This document shows positions 39,612 through 48,362 of a stretch of 64,000 nt of DNA, one piece after another. Positions within the stretch are counted from its first letter, which is position 1. Each line of letters opens with the position of its first letter. A program made the position numbers and the translations under genes. The DNA lies in the NCBI RefSeq assembly GCF_007655255.1, contig NZ_VMYE01000012.1:39553-103552 (forward strand). The letters run 5' to 3'. The DNA is from Extensimonas perlucida. GTDB taxonomy: Bacteria > Pseudomonadota > Gammaproteobacteria > Burkholderiales > Burkholderiaceae_C. The notes under the pieces were generated by a model. That model was not told the DNA's origin. It ran no database searches and saw only the letters and a program-made list of their open reading frames with translations.

Positions 39612-41069
39612 ATGAATGACTTAAAGATTACCATCGAAAACGTCAAGAATATCAAGCAAGCGTCCATTGAATTTCCACTGGAGAAAAGCCTAAACCTAAT
39701 TGTCGGAAGCAATGGAAGCGGGAAAAGTACTATTCTCTTGGCTTTGTCGCAGGCAATTCGAAGCTCGCTAAAGTCACTGAGCGATGATGATTTTGATGAT
39801 TCGTCGAGAGTGGAAATCAATATCGATGGCAAGGCGAGCGTCTGGACAGGCCTAGAAAATTGGCGCCATAACTCTCGAAATTCGCCGCTTAACGGCATGT
39901 ATGAGGGGAGCTTGTTTTATGGAACACGGTTCAATGATTCTAGAACGGTAGATGAGCATTTGCGGACGGGACGTATTCAATCCGATGAAATAGTCGACGC
40001 TGACGATTACGTTAAAGACAAGCTGAGCTTCATTCTGTCCGGTGGCGTAGGAAAGTATTCCGGTCTAAAAAGATTAAGAAATAGGGCCATCTCTGAAAAG
40101 TTGCGGCTTGCGAGTACGCCTTACTTCAATTCTGTGAACGGCAAGCTAATTAGTCAGTACCGGATGAGTTCGGGCGAGTGTTTGCTGGTCTCGCTCCTCC
40201 ACTTTGTCTATAACGCAATTGTTCGTAGGTCTTTGCCGCAGGATCAACCTATATTGGTTCTTATCGATGAAATTGAGCTGGCTTTACACCCTATCGCCGT
40301 CAGTCGCTTTATTGACCTGATGAGCGACCTCGTTAATGCGTCACAGAACTTGATGGTGATACTCACATCCCACTCACCCGAGGTCATAAGGAAGATTGCC
40401 CCCAAGAATATATACAAAATTGAGAACAATGGCGGCGTAGTTGAAGTAGTTAATCCTGGATTTCCGAGTTATGTTATTCGCGATGTGTATCGCCATGACG
40501 GTTTTGACTTTCTTCTATTGGTTGAAGACATTCTTGCCAAGGTGCTCGTTGAAAATGTTCTTGAGACGCGCGGATTAAACGCTAGCAAGCTAATTCATAT
40601 CGTCCCTGTGGGCGGATGGAGTAACGTGCTTTCTCTTCAGGACGATCTATTGCGGGGAAACGTTCTTGGCTTAGGTCGCGAAGTAATAAGCATCTTGGAT
40701 GGTGATGTGGTGACGGAAGCCAACAAGGCGCGACCAGACCTAAGGAAGCTATTTCTACCGGTCAAAAGCATTGAGAAATTCCTCTACGATATCATAATTG
40801 ACGGAAAGCAGCCTGGCCTAAAAAAGGTTATAAATGACAAATACTTTCAGCTTGACTCGTTGGATACATTGGCTGCAGAGCATCACGCTAAATATGCGGG
40901 CGTGAAATTAGATCGGCCGGACAAGAAGCTTTATTTTAGGCTTCGAAAAAATCTTGAGTCGCGCGGGATTGATGAGCTGATGTTTGTGCAGAAGCTTTCT
41001 TCGGATATCATGCGGGCCGTTTCTTTTGAGCAGTTTTCGATTAACCTAGAGAAATTTCTGAACAAGTAG
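39612..41069 (+). CDS. OLD-like AAA ATPase with TOPRIM-like C-terminal domain
   Basis: This 485-residue protein has an ABC/SMC-type ATPase domain (about residues 1-290): Walker A GSNGSGKST at 32-40, signature-like MSSGECLLVSLL, Walker B LVLIDEIELALHP with D219 and E220, and LTSHSPEVIRKI after it. A second domain (about 295-485) looks TOPRIM-like: E305 in LLVEDILAKVLVEN and D363/D365 in LDGDVV. That architecture is the OLD nuclease family, several members of which act against phages. No partner gene (UvrD-like helicase or toxin) is adjacent. The coding sequence is visibly richer in A and T than its neighbours and sits alone between REP repeats, which suggests transfer. The exact function is unknown. 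Confidence 0.75.
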   Translation: MNDLKITIENVKNIKQASIEFPLEKSLNLIVGSNGSGKSTILLALSQAIRSSLKSLSDDDFDDSSRVEINIDGKASVWTGLENWRHNSRNSPLNGMYEGSLFYGTRFNDSRTVDEHLRTGRIQSDEIVDADDYVKDKLSFILSGGVGKYSGLKRLRNRAISEKLRLASTPYFNSVNGKLISQYRMSSGECLLVSLLHFVYNAIVRRSLPQDQPILVLIDEIELALHPIAVSRFIDLMSDLVNASQNLMVILTSHSPEVIRKIAPKNIYKIENNGGVVEVVNPGFPSYVIRDVYRHDGFDFLLLVEDILAKVLVENVLETRGLNASKLIHIVPVGGWSNVLSLQDDLLRGNVLGLGREVISILDGDVVTEANKARPDLRKLFLPVKSIEKFLYDIIIDGKQPGLKKVINDKYFQLDSLDTLAAEHHAKYAGVKLDRPDKKLYFRLRKNLESRGIDELMFVQKLSSDIMRAVSFEQFSINLEKFLNK

Positions 41070-41109
41070 TCTTCATCCAAGAGGACTCGTTGAACACCCT
41101 CTTTGGGAT

Positions 41110-41368
41110 AATTAGGGTTAGATTCCAATTTCAGCGGGAATAGCTGTTCTTGGCTGAGCCGCGGCGCACAGTGCCGCCGTTTGATGGCACATGATCAATT
41201 GACAATGTGTAGCCATTGGGGTACATCCGTTCCATGGTCGAGATTCGGAAAACCGATGTTTTTGCACTCTGGCTCGATAATTGGGGTCAGATTCCAATTC
41301 TTGCTCATCACAGGCCTCCCAACTTGCCGATGGTAGGCCAATGGAATAATTGGGGTCAGATTCCAATT
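41110..41368 (+). repeat. Three direct REP copies in a 400-bp gene-free stretch
   Basis: AATTRGGGTYAGATTCCAATT occurs at 41110-41130, 41279-41299 and 41348-41368, each a 21-base imperfect palindrome, all in one orientation and opposite to the copy at 39439. The stretch 41070-41468 that holds them has no convincing gene. Such REP sequences are usually mobilised by RAYT (Y1) transposases, but none is encoded here. Confidence 0.8.
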
Positions 41369-41468
41369 TCTGCAGAAGTTGGTTGATTTCTGGAGATGAA
41401 AATTCCCCAAGCGCAAGTATTGGCGGCAGGGCGTTTTGTAGAGGTTTCTCAGATCCAAAAGGTGTAAA

Positions 41469-41792
41469 TCAAATCACGCCGATTACCAGCAGCAATGCCC
41501 GGTCTATCGCCTTCATCCTGTCTGCATCGAGACGGCCAAAGGGTTCGCTGATTTTGGTGCGCGGTAGCGTGGAAAGTTTGTCCACCATGACTTGCGAAAG
41601 GGTGTGCAACCCGTTGGCGGGATTGGGTTCCACGGTCACGCGAAATACGGTATTGCGCAGGTCGTTCGTGACGGGGCAAAGCACAACGCTTTCCAAATCT
41701 GTCAAAAGATCGGATTGAATCACCAAGGCTGGTCGCGGTTTGTCATAGTCGCCTTGCAGAGAAACCGTGACCAAGTCGCCTCGTTGTGTCAT
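41469..41792 (-). CDS. MazF/PemK-type toxin
   Basis: This 107-residue protein of the MazF endoribonuclease toxin family starts MTQRGDLVTVSLQGDYDKPRPALVIQ. It carries the typical RGD near the N-terminus, the KPRPALV strand, and the later CPVTNDLRNTVFRV and MVDKLSTLPRTKI segments. It looks complete. Its ATG at 41792 overlaps the antitoxin stop (ATGA), as in intact operons of this type. The antitoxin frame upstream has an internal stop, so the toxin may be weakly expressed, inactive, or still neutralised by a shortened antitoxin. Confidence 0.87.
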   Translation of the reverse strand: MTQRGDLVTVSLQGDYDKPRPALVIQSDLLTDLESVVLCPVTNDLRNTVFRVTVEPNPANGLHTLSQVMVDKLSTLPRTKISEPFGRLDADRMKAIDRALLLVIGVI

Positions 41793-42010
41793 GTCCAACC
41801 CTCGATGTGGGTTGCAGCCTCTTCGGTAAAGCGCAAAACGTCGGCTTCTGCAGAGTCGTCCTTGAGGTTTTGGCACTGCTGTCGCACCTGCGCCGCAAAC
41901 TCCGGCGAGCGCGTGTCCGGCACCCAAAACTGCACGGGACGCAGCCCTGCAGCACGCATTCGCTCGCGTTAGCGGGCTACCTTGCCTGCCGATTCATTGG
42001 TGGTTGGCAT
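41789..42010 (-). pseudogene. MazE-like (DUF3018) antitoxin with in-frame stop
   Basis: From ATG at 42010 the frame reads MPTTNESAGKVAR and then TAA at 41971-41969. The same frame continues RERMRAAGLRPVQFWVPDTR and EFAAQVRQQC to a proper end EGWT that overlaps the toxin ATG. The stop replaces a codon that would be Tyr (TAC/TAT) in relatives of the form ARYRERMRAAG. A restart at the ATG at 41959, four codons later, would keep most of the DNA-binding and toxin-binding parts (56 residues). It is either a point-mutated pseudogene, a reinitiating gene, or a sequencing error. Confidence 0.8.
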
Positions 42011-42036
42011 GATGTTCTCCGTCGGAGTCCTGCATC

Positions 42037-42060
42037 GTTGCATGAAACCCTGTATGCAAC
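42037..42060. promoter_or_regulatory. Candidate autoregulatory operator of the mazEF-like operon
   Basis: GTTGCAT-N10-ATGCAAC is a perfect 7-bp inverted repeat 27 bases before the antitoxin ATG, where toxin-antitoxin complexes usually bind to repress their own operon. Confidence 0.5.
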
Positions 42061-42096
42061 TGCAATGCGATTTGGATTCGGTCGGGGCCGAGGCTT

Positions 42097-43245
42097 TCAC
42101 ACCCCCCGCGCCAGCTCCGCCGCATCCGTGAGCTGCAAAAACCGGTCGAGGATGTGGAAATGGTCTTCGAAGAACTGGTCTTCCATGCCCGCCAGCGCGG
42201 CGATGGGCAGCCACTGCGCCTGCAGTGCGTCGTCGTCGGCCTGCACGGCGGGGAAAGGGGCGTTGCCGAGGTCGAAGTAGTGCGCGTGCGTGATGGTGCG
42301 GCCGCGCTGGCTGCGTTCGGGGTGGTCGAAGACCTGCACCTGACGCAGCGCGGCGCGCAGTGCGGCTTCGGGCAGGGCGCAGTGCGTTTCTTCGGCGAGC
42401 TCGCGCAGGCACGATTGCCACAGGGTTTCTTTTTGCTCGATGAAGCCGCCGGGCACGGCGAGCTGGCCTTTGCCGGGCGCGTGCGCGCGGCGGATCACGA
42501 GCACGTGCTCCTGGCAGCGCAGCACGGCATCGACGGTGACGAACACGGGAGGGTAGGGCGCGCCGGCCCACGAGGCGCGGTAGTCGCGCAGCACGTGCCA
42601 TTCATGCTGCAGCGCGGCGTATTCTGGTTTTTGCGCAAAATCGCGCAGAAAGGCAAGTGTGGCGGGCGGTATGTGCTCTTTCCATGGGAGCAGTGCAGCA
42701 TCGATGGCGGCCAGGTTGGCGGCTGGATCGGTGGCCAGATCGGCGCCGGTTTGCGCATGCAGTGCTGCATTCGGCGCCGCGCTGGCCTGCGCAGCCGTGG
42801 CGGCGCCGAGGTAGGCGTCGCGCAGCGTGCTCGCGTCGATGTCGCCCTGGCGCGGCAGCGAGATCAGCTCCCAGCCCGGGAAGCTGCGCAGGTAGTTGCT
42901 CGTCGCGTCCTTGAAGTGACCCACGAGGGCGATGCGTGCGCCCGGTGTGGTCAGCGCGGCCACGCCGCGGCGCACGGCCTGCGCCCACACGGGCTCGTCG
43001 TAGTAGTCGCGCACGGGCAGCAGCTGCAGGCGCGCGCGCTCGGCTTCGGGCAGGGCCTGGCGCAGCATGCCGGCGCGCTCCTGCCAGGTGAAGGGGTTGC
43101 GCGGCGAGCGCGCCTGCCAGGCCGAGCCTATGACCACGATCACCTGCCGCGCGCTGGCCAGCGCCTGGCGCAGCAGCGCAAGGTGCGCGTGGTGTACGGG
43201 CTCGAAGCGCCCGATGTAGATGGCGGTGTCGCAGGCTGTGGTCAT
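42097..43245 (-). CDS. Bifunctional NMN adenylyltransferase / Nudix hydrolase
   Basis: This two-domain NAD enzyme has 382 residues. The N-terminal cytidylyltransferase-like domain (about 1-175) has GRFEPVHHAHLALLRQA and makes NAD from NMN and ATP. The C-terminal Nudix domain (about 225-382) has the Nudix box GGFIEQKETLWQSCLRELAE continuing ETHC, typical of an ADP-ribose pyrophosphatase. This fusion is the NadM-Nudix type. The ATG at 43245 is chosen; the frame extends upstream without a conserved protein. Confidence 0.93.
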   Translation of the reverse strand: MTTACDTAIYIGRFEPVHHAHLALLRQALASARQVIVVIGSAWQARSPRNPFTWQERAGMLRQALPEAERARLQLLPVRDYYDEPVWAQAVRRGVAALTTPGARIALVGHFKDATSNYLRSFPGWELISLPRQGDIDASTLRDAYLGAATAAQASAAPNAALHAQTGADLATDPAANLAAIDAALLPWKEHIPPATLAFLRDFAQKPEYAALQHEWHVLRDYRASWAGAPYPPVFVTVDAVLRCQEHVLVIRRAHAPGKGQLAVPGGFIEQKETLWQSCLRELAEETHCALPEAALRAALRQVQVFDHPERSQRGRTITHAHYFDLGNAPFPAVQADDDALQAQWLPIAALAGMEDQFFEDHFHILDRFLQLTDAAELARGV

Positions 43246-43336
43246 GGGGAGGTGGATGGTGGATGGGGCGGCTGTGTGGGCCGGTTGCGGGCGAGGTTGC
43301 GGGCGAGGTTTGATGCGCGGGCGTGGCGATGGCTGC

Positions 43337-43960
43337 TCAGACAGGCGCGAACACCCGGCGCGCGCCGACGTAGCGTGGGCGAAAGTAGCTGCTTTCGAGC
43401 GAGTCGCGGCGCACGGTGCCGCCGCTCGACGGCGCATGCACGAATTGCGCTTGCCCCACGTAAATGCCCATGTGCGAAAACAAGGCGCCGGTGGTGTTGA
43501 AGAACACCAGGTCGCCGCGCTGCAGTGCGGCGTCGTCCACGGGCTGCGTGGCCGCGGCCCACTCGGCGGTGCTGCGCGGCAGGCGGCGGGGCAGCGCGCT
43601 GCCCTGGGCCACGTGGCTGAAGACGTAATACACGAGGCCGCTGCAGTCGAAGCCGCCTTGCGGCGTGTTGCCGCCGTAGGTGTAGGGCGTGTTGATGACC
43701 AGCGTGGCGAGCGCCACGGCCTCCTCGCGGCCGCGCGGGTCGAGCTCCAGCGGCGGCTGCGTCGCGAGTGGGGGCGTGCGGCTGGTGCGCGTCTGCCAGG
43801 GCGGGGCGCTGCCGGCGGCGGCGTCGCCTGAGCGGCGCGGGGGGCTGCCGCAGCCGGCCAGCACCAGCGCGCCGAGCAAGCCCAGGGCGCCCAAGGCCAG
43901 CGGGCGGCGGGCGATGGCTGTGTGCGGCGGCTGCGGTGGCGTTGCCAAATTATTGGTCAT
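43337..43960 (-). CDS. NlpC/P60 (C40) peptidase lipoprotein
   Basis: This 207-residue predicted outer-membrane lipoprotein cuts peptidoglycan stem peptides. The signal peptide ends at lipobox LVLAGC (lipidated C37). The NlpC/P60 domain (about 80-207) has catalytic C106 in GGFDCSGLV, H163 in FSHMGIYVG and H175 in FVHAPSSG. A proline-rich linker joins the lipid anchor and the domain. Upstream lies an inverted pair of short repeats and metK on the same strand. Confidence 0.92.
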   Translation of the reverse strand: MTNNLATPPQPPHTAIARRPLALGALGLLGALVLAGCGSPPRRSGDAAAGSAPPWQTRTSRTPPLATQPPLELDPRGREEAVALATLVINTPYTYGGNTPQGGFDCSGLVYYVFSHVAQGSALPRRLPRSTAEWAAATQPVDDAALQRGDLVFFNTTGALFSHMGIYVGQAQFVHAPSSGGTVRRDSLESSYFRPRYVGARRVFAPV

Positions 43961-43981
43961 TTTTGCCTCCAGTGCTGATAG

Positions 43982-44025
43982 GTCAAGCGCTGGCAGCTAT
44001 TTTGTCGATAGCTGCCAGCCTTGAC
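43982..44025. repeat. Inverted pair of ATAGCTGC-type repeats (hairpin)
   Basis: GCTGGCAGCTAT (43989-44000) pairs perfectly with ATAGCTGCCAGC (44008-44019), and GTCAAG/CTTGAC extends the stem past a bulge. Two repeat ends face each other downstream of metK, and the hairpin could terminate or stabilise its message. Confidence 0.65.
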
Positions 44026-44099
44026 AAGACTTTTGCGCCGGCGCTCGCTGCCGTGGCCCTGCGGTGTGCAGGCAGCGTGCCGCGCCTCAGAGTCAGTTC

Positions 44100-45287
<1,188 letters not shown>

Positions 45288-45295
45288 TGAATAAA

Positions 45296-45341
45296 CTCCT
45301 GTGTTTGCGGCTTTTGGGGCGTTGCCCTCGGCTCACAGGAG
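45296..45341 (-). promoter_or_regulatory. metK leader hairpin covering the ribosome-binding site
   Basis: On the minus strand CTCCTGTG (45341-45334) pairs perfectly with CACAGGAG (45303-45296), whose AGGAG is the metK ribosome site 8 bases before the ATG. Inside the loop GGGC-AAC-GCCC makes a second stem. This is the layout of an RBS-sequestering riboswitch, but I cannot match it to a named class. Confidence 0.5.
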
Positions 45342-45419
45342 CTGTGGCGAACGCTTTAGCAGATTTGTTTTACGTCGCCCTGCAAGTTGCTCATTTAACT
45401 CAGCGACATTTTCATTCTA

Positions 45420-46262
45420 ATGCTTCTTTTCTGGCGTTTTTTGGCCACGCTGCCTTTGGGGCTGCTGCACGGCCTCGGGGCTGCACTCGGCTGGGTGGTG
45501 TTTGCGCTCTCGCCCACGTACCGCCGGCGTTTTCTGGCAAACGCGGCGCAGGCCGGCTATGCGTTTGCGCAGGTGCGCGCGGCCGTGGGCCACGCGGGGC
45601 GCATGGTGGCCGAACTGCCGCGCCTGTGGCTGGGCCGGCCGCCGCCTTGCGCGCTGCACGGCGGCGATTGCGTCGAGCGCGCCTGGGCCGCGGGGCGGGG
45701 CATCGTGTTCCTCACGCCGCACCAGGGCTGCTTCGAGATGTCGGTGCAGAGGGCGGCGCAGCGCTGGAGCGCCGATCACGGGCCGATCACGGTACTCTAC
45801 CGGCCCGCGCGCCAGGCCTGGCTTGCGCGCTTGCAGGAAACGGCGCGCAACCGCCCCGGCGTGCAGGCCGTGCCCACCGCGCTTGCGGGCGTGCGCAGCA
45901 TGATCAAGGTCTTGCGCCGCGGCGGCGCCGTGGGCCTGCTGCCCGACCAGGTGCCGCCCGAGGGGCAGGGGCTGTGGGCGCCGTTTTTTGGCCGCCCAGC
46001 CTACACCATGACGCTCGCCGCGCGCCTCGCGCAGCAAACGGGGGCGGCCATCGTGCTCGCGCGCTGCGAGCGGCGGCCTTGGGGGCGCGGCTACGTATTG
46101 CATTTCGAACCCGGCCCAGAGCTTGCCCCCGACATGGAAGTCGCGCTGCGGCAGATCAACGAGGCCATGGAAAAGCTGATCCGCGCCTGCCCCGAGCAAT
46201 ACCTGTGGGGCTACGGGCGCTACAAAAAACCGCGTGTGGAACGCATGGAGGCTGCAGCATGA
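45420..46262 (+). CDS. Lipid A biosynthesis acyltransferase (LpxL/HtrB family), first copy
   Basis: This inner-membrane late acyltransferase, 280 residues, transfers a secondary acyl chain to Kdo-lipid A. It has an N-terminal membrane anchor (residues about 5-30) and the HX4(D/E) catalytic motif as H101-QGCF-E106. The later GLLPDQVPPEGQGLWAPFFG block is a family mark. It overlaps the next acyltransferase by ATGA. It is divergent from metK. Confidence 0.92.
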   Translation: MLLFWRFLATLPLGLLHGLGAALGWVVFALSPTYRRRFLANAAQAGYAFAQVRAAVGHAGRMVAELPRLWLGRPPPCALHGGDCVERAWAAGRGIVFLTPHQGCFEMSVQRAAQRWSADHGPITVLYRPARQAWLARLQETARNRPGVQAVPTALAGVRSMIKVLRRGGAVGLLPDQVPPEGQGLWAPFFGRPAYTMTLAARLAQQTGAAIVLARCERRPWGRGYVLHFEPGPELAPDMEVALRQINEAMEKLIRACPEQYLWGYGRYKKPRVERMEAAA

Positions 46263-47194
46263 TGCCGCAGGAAGAAGAAAAAGAAAAAAAGGCGGGAAAG
46301 TCGGGAAAGGCGGACAAAGGCGCGCTCGGCGGACGCCTGGGCGTGGCCTTCATGCATGTGCTCGCGCCGCTGCCGCTGCCCGTGCTGCGTGCGCTGGGCT
46401 GGGGCATTGGGCAGGTGCTGTACGTGCTCGCGGCGCACCGGCGCAAGATCGCGCTGCGCAATCTGGAGCTGTGTTTTCCGCAGGTGCCGCAGCGCCAGCG
46501 CCGGCGCTGGGCGCGCGAGAGCTTCGTGGCGTTTTGCCAGACCTGGCTGGACCGCAGCTGGCTCTGGTTCGGCCCGCGCGCGCTGGTCGAGCGGCGCGTC
46601 AAGCTGCAGGGCGCTGTTCAAGAACTCGAAGGCGACACTCCGACCATCGTCTTCGCGCCGCATTTTTACGGCATGGACGCGGGCGGGCTTGCGCTGCCGC
46701 TGCGCACGCAAAGGCCCTTCACCTCGATTTTCTCCACGCACCCCAACCCCGCCATAGACGCCTGGCTGCGCGCGGGGCGCCAGCGCTTTGGCGACGTGCG
46801 CATGCTCAACCGCGCCGACGGCGTCAAGCCCATCATCGCGAATTTGCGCCAGGGCGGCTTGCTGTATTTGTTGCCGGACATGGACTTCGGCGCCAAGGAT
46901 TCGGTGTTCGTGCCCTTTTACGGCGTGCCCGCGGCCACCGTGCCTTCGCTGTCGCGCTTTGCGCGCTTGGGGCGGGCCAAGGTGGTGGGCATGTACACGC
47001 GCATCACGCCCGAGGGTTACGTGGCCGAACTCACGCCCGCCTGGCCCAACTTTCCGAGCGACGATGCACAGGCCGACACCGCCGAGATGAACCGGCGCCT
47101 GCAAAGCTACATCGACACCATGCCCGGCCAGTATTACTGGGTGCACCGGCGCTTCAAGACGCGCCCGCCTGGAGAGCCTTCGGTTTATGAATGA
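46259..47194 (+). CDS. Lipid A biosynthesis acyltransferase (LpxL/LpxM family), second copy
   Basis: This 311-residue second late acyltransferase is translationally coupled to the first. The HX4D motif is H135-FYGM-D140, and LLPDMDFGAKDSVFVPFYG corresponds to the donor-site block. It begins with an unusual Lys/Glu-rich leader (EEEKEKKAGKSGKADKG) before the membrane helix at about 26-56. The pair presumably adds the two secondary acyl chains. A palindromic element lies after its stop. Confidence 0.92.
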   Translation: MMPQEEEKEKKAGKSGKADKGALGGRLGVAFMHVLAPLPLPVLRALGWGIGQVLYVLAAHRRKIALRNLELCFPQVPQRQRRRWARESFVAFCQTWLDRSWLWFGPRALVERRVKLQGAVQELEGDTPTIVFAPHFYGMDAGGLALPLRTQRPFTSIFSTHPNPAIDAWLRAGRQRFGDVRMLNRADGVKPIIANLRQGGLLYLLPDMDFGAKDSVFVPFYGVPAATVPSLSRFARLGRAKVVGMYTRITPEGYVAELTPAWPNFPSDDAQADTAEMNRRLQSYIDTMPGQYYWVHRRFKTRPPGEPSVYE

Positions 47195-47203
47195 AATCGG
47201 CCT

Positions 47204-47372
47204 CTAGGAGCCTGTCGGACTTTGGAATCGTCGGCTGCGAATGCGCCGCAGCGGCCCATTTTTTACCGGCTTCTTGCCCCATAGCACCACTATGGGGCTG
47301 CGAATCCGGCAAAAACTGGCCTCGCCGGGGCGCATTCTCGCTTTCGACGCCCACAGTCCGACAGGCTCCTAG
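47204..47372 (-). mobile_element. Palindromic element, copy C (intergenic)
   Basis: This 169-bp element is flanked by CTAG at both edges, with inverted ends CTAGGAGCCTGTCGGACT at 47204-47221 and 47355-47372. On the minus strand it closely matches copy A in cysN, including the central GCCCCATAG/CTATGGGGC hairpin. It occupies the gap between the acyltransferase pair and engB. Its minus strand is open in the same frame used in cysN ([17 protein letters not shown]). Confidence 0.85.
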
Positions 47373-47382
47373 CCAACGTCCA

Positions 47383-47407
47383 TCAAGCGCAAGCAGCTAT
47401 CGTTTTT
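47383..47407 (-). repeat. ATAGCTGC-type repeat fragment after engB
   Basis: Read on the minus strand it gives AACGATAGCTGCTTGCGCTTGATG, the short repeat again. It is 18 bases beyond the engB stop and next to element C, so two repeat families adjoin here. Confidence 0.6.
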
Positions 47408-47425
47408 GGATTATGAGGCCGACTT

Positions 47426-48196
47426 TCACGCGCTGTCCGCGGTGGGTTCGGGTGCGGCGGGTGCGGGCGACGTGGCCGGCGCCGCGGGCGTGTCCTGGGC
47501 CGTAGCCGGATGCGCCCATTGCCACAGCAGCTGGGCGACGTCTTCCACGCCCTGCTTTTTGAGCGCCGAAAACAGCCGTACCTCGCCGCCGCCGGCCTGC
47601 AGGCGCGTGATCGCCAGCACCTTGGCCTGCTCGGCGCGCGTGAGCTTGTCGGCCTTGGTGAGCAGCACGAGGAACTTGAGCCCCTGTTCGACGCGCGGGC
47701 GCACGATTTCGAGCAGCGCCTCGTCGAGCTCGGTCAGCCCCAGGCGCGGATCGCACAGCAGCACGATGCCGCTCAGGCTCGCGCGGCTCACGAGGTAGTT
47801 GACCATCACCTGCTGCCAGCGCTGCTTGTCGCTGCGCGACACGGCCGCGTAGCCGTAGCCCGGCAGGTCGGCGAGCACCGCGTCGGTCACGCCCTGCTTG
47901 CCCAGCGCAAACAGATTGATGTGCTGCGTGCGCCCGGGCCGTTTGGAGGCGAAGGCGAGCTGCTTTTGCTGCGTCAGCGTGTTGATGCAGGTCGATTTGC
48001 CCGCGTTCGAGCGACCCACGAAGGCGATCTCCGGCACGCCGACGGGCGGCAGCTGGTGCAGCTGTGCGGCGGTCGTGAAAAAGCGCGCGGTGTGCAGCCA
48101 GCCCATGGCAGTCTTGGCGTCGGGCACCGCGGCTGCGGGGGCGATGGGGGTGGCAGCGGCCGCGGCAGCCTGTGGGGCGGGAGATTCGATGGTCAT
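47426..48196 (-). CDS. engB: Ribosome biogenesis GTPase EngB (YihA/YsxC)
   Basis: EngB is an essential TRAFAC GTPase for 50S assembly. The 256-residue protein has G1 GRSNAGKST, G3 DLPGYGYA, and G4 TKAD. Both tails are Ala/Pro-rich (APQAAAAAATPIAPAAA at the start, APATSPAPAAPEP at the end), a length addition over the usual 200-210. The ATG at 48196 is chosen because MTIESP directly precedes the variable tail. It is divergent from the cytochrome c4 gene. Confidence 0.94.
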   Translation of the reverse strand: MTIESPAPQAAAAAATPIAPAAAVPDAKTAMGWLHTARFFTTAAQLHQLPPVGVPEIAFVGRSNAGKSTCINTLTQQKQLAFASKRPGRTQHINLFALGKQGVTDAVLADLPGYGYAAVSRSDKQRWQQVMVNYLVSRASLSGIVLLCDPRLGLTELDEALLEIVRPRVEQGLKFLVLLTKADKLTRAEQAKVLAITRLQAGGGEVRLFSALKKQGVEDVAQLLWQWAHPATAQDTPAAPATSPAPAAPEPTADSA

Positions 48197-48362
48197 GGCT
48201 GAAGAAAAAGAAGCGCCGAAAAAGAGCGTCGGGAAAGAGCACGGAGAACGAGCGGCGCGGGCAGAGGCGCGGGGTGCGCCCAAGGGCATGCGGCAGAGCT
48301 GGGGCCGCATTGTAGAATCGCCCCGTTTTGCGCATTCCTCCAACGACACAGACCCTCGACAT

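Noticed and set aside
41110..41368. CRISPR array from three short direct repeats
   Set aside because: Spacing is irregular (148 and 48 bases), the repeats are 21-base REP palindromes that also occur inverted elsewhere, and there are no cas genes.
47204..47372. Element C as a plain intrinsic terminator or as a small gene (frame 47154-47354 minus)
   Set aside because: It shares length, ends and internal hairpin with copies inside cysN, so the open frame and stem are properties of the repeat.
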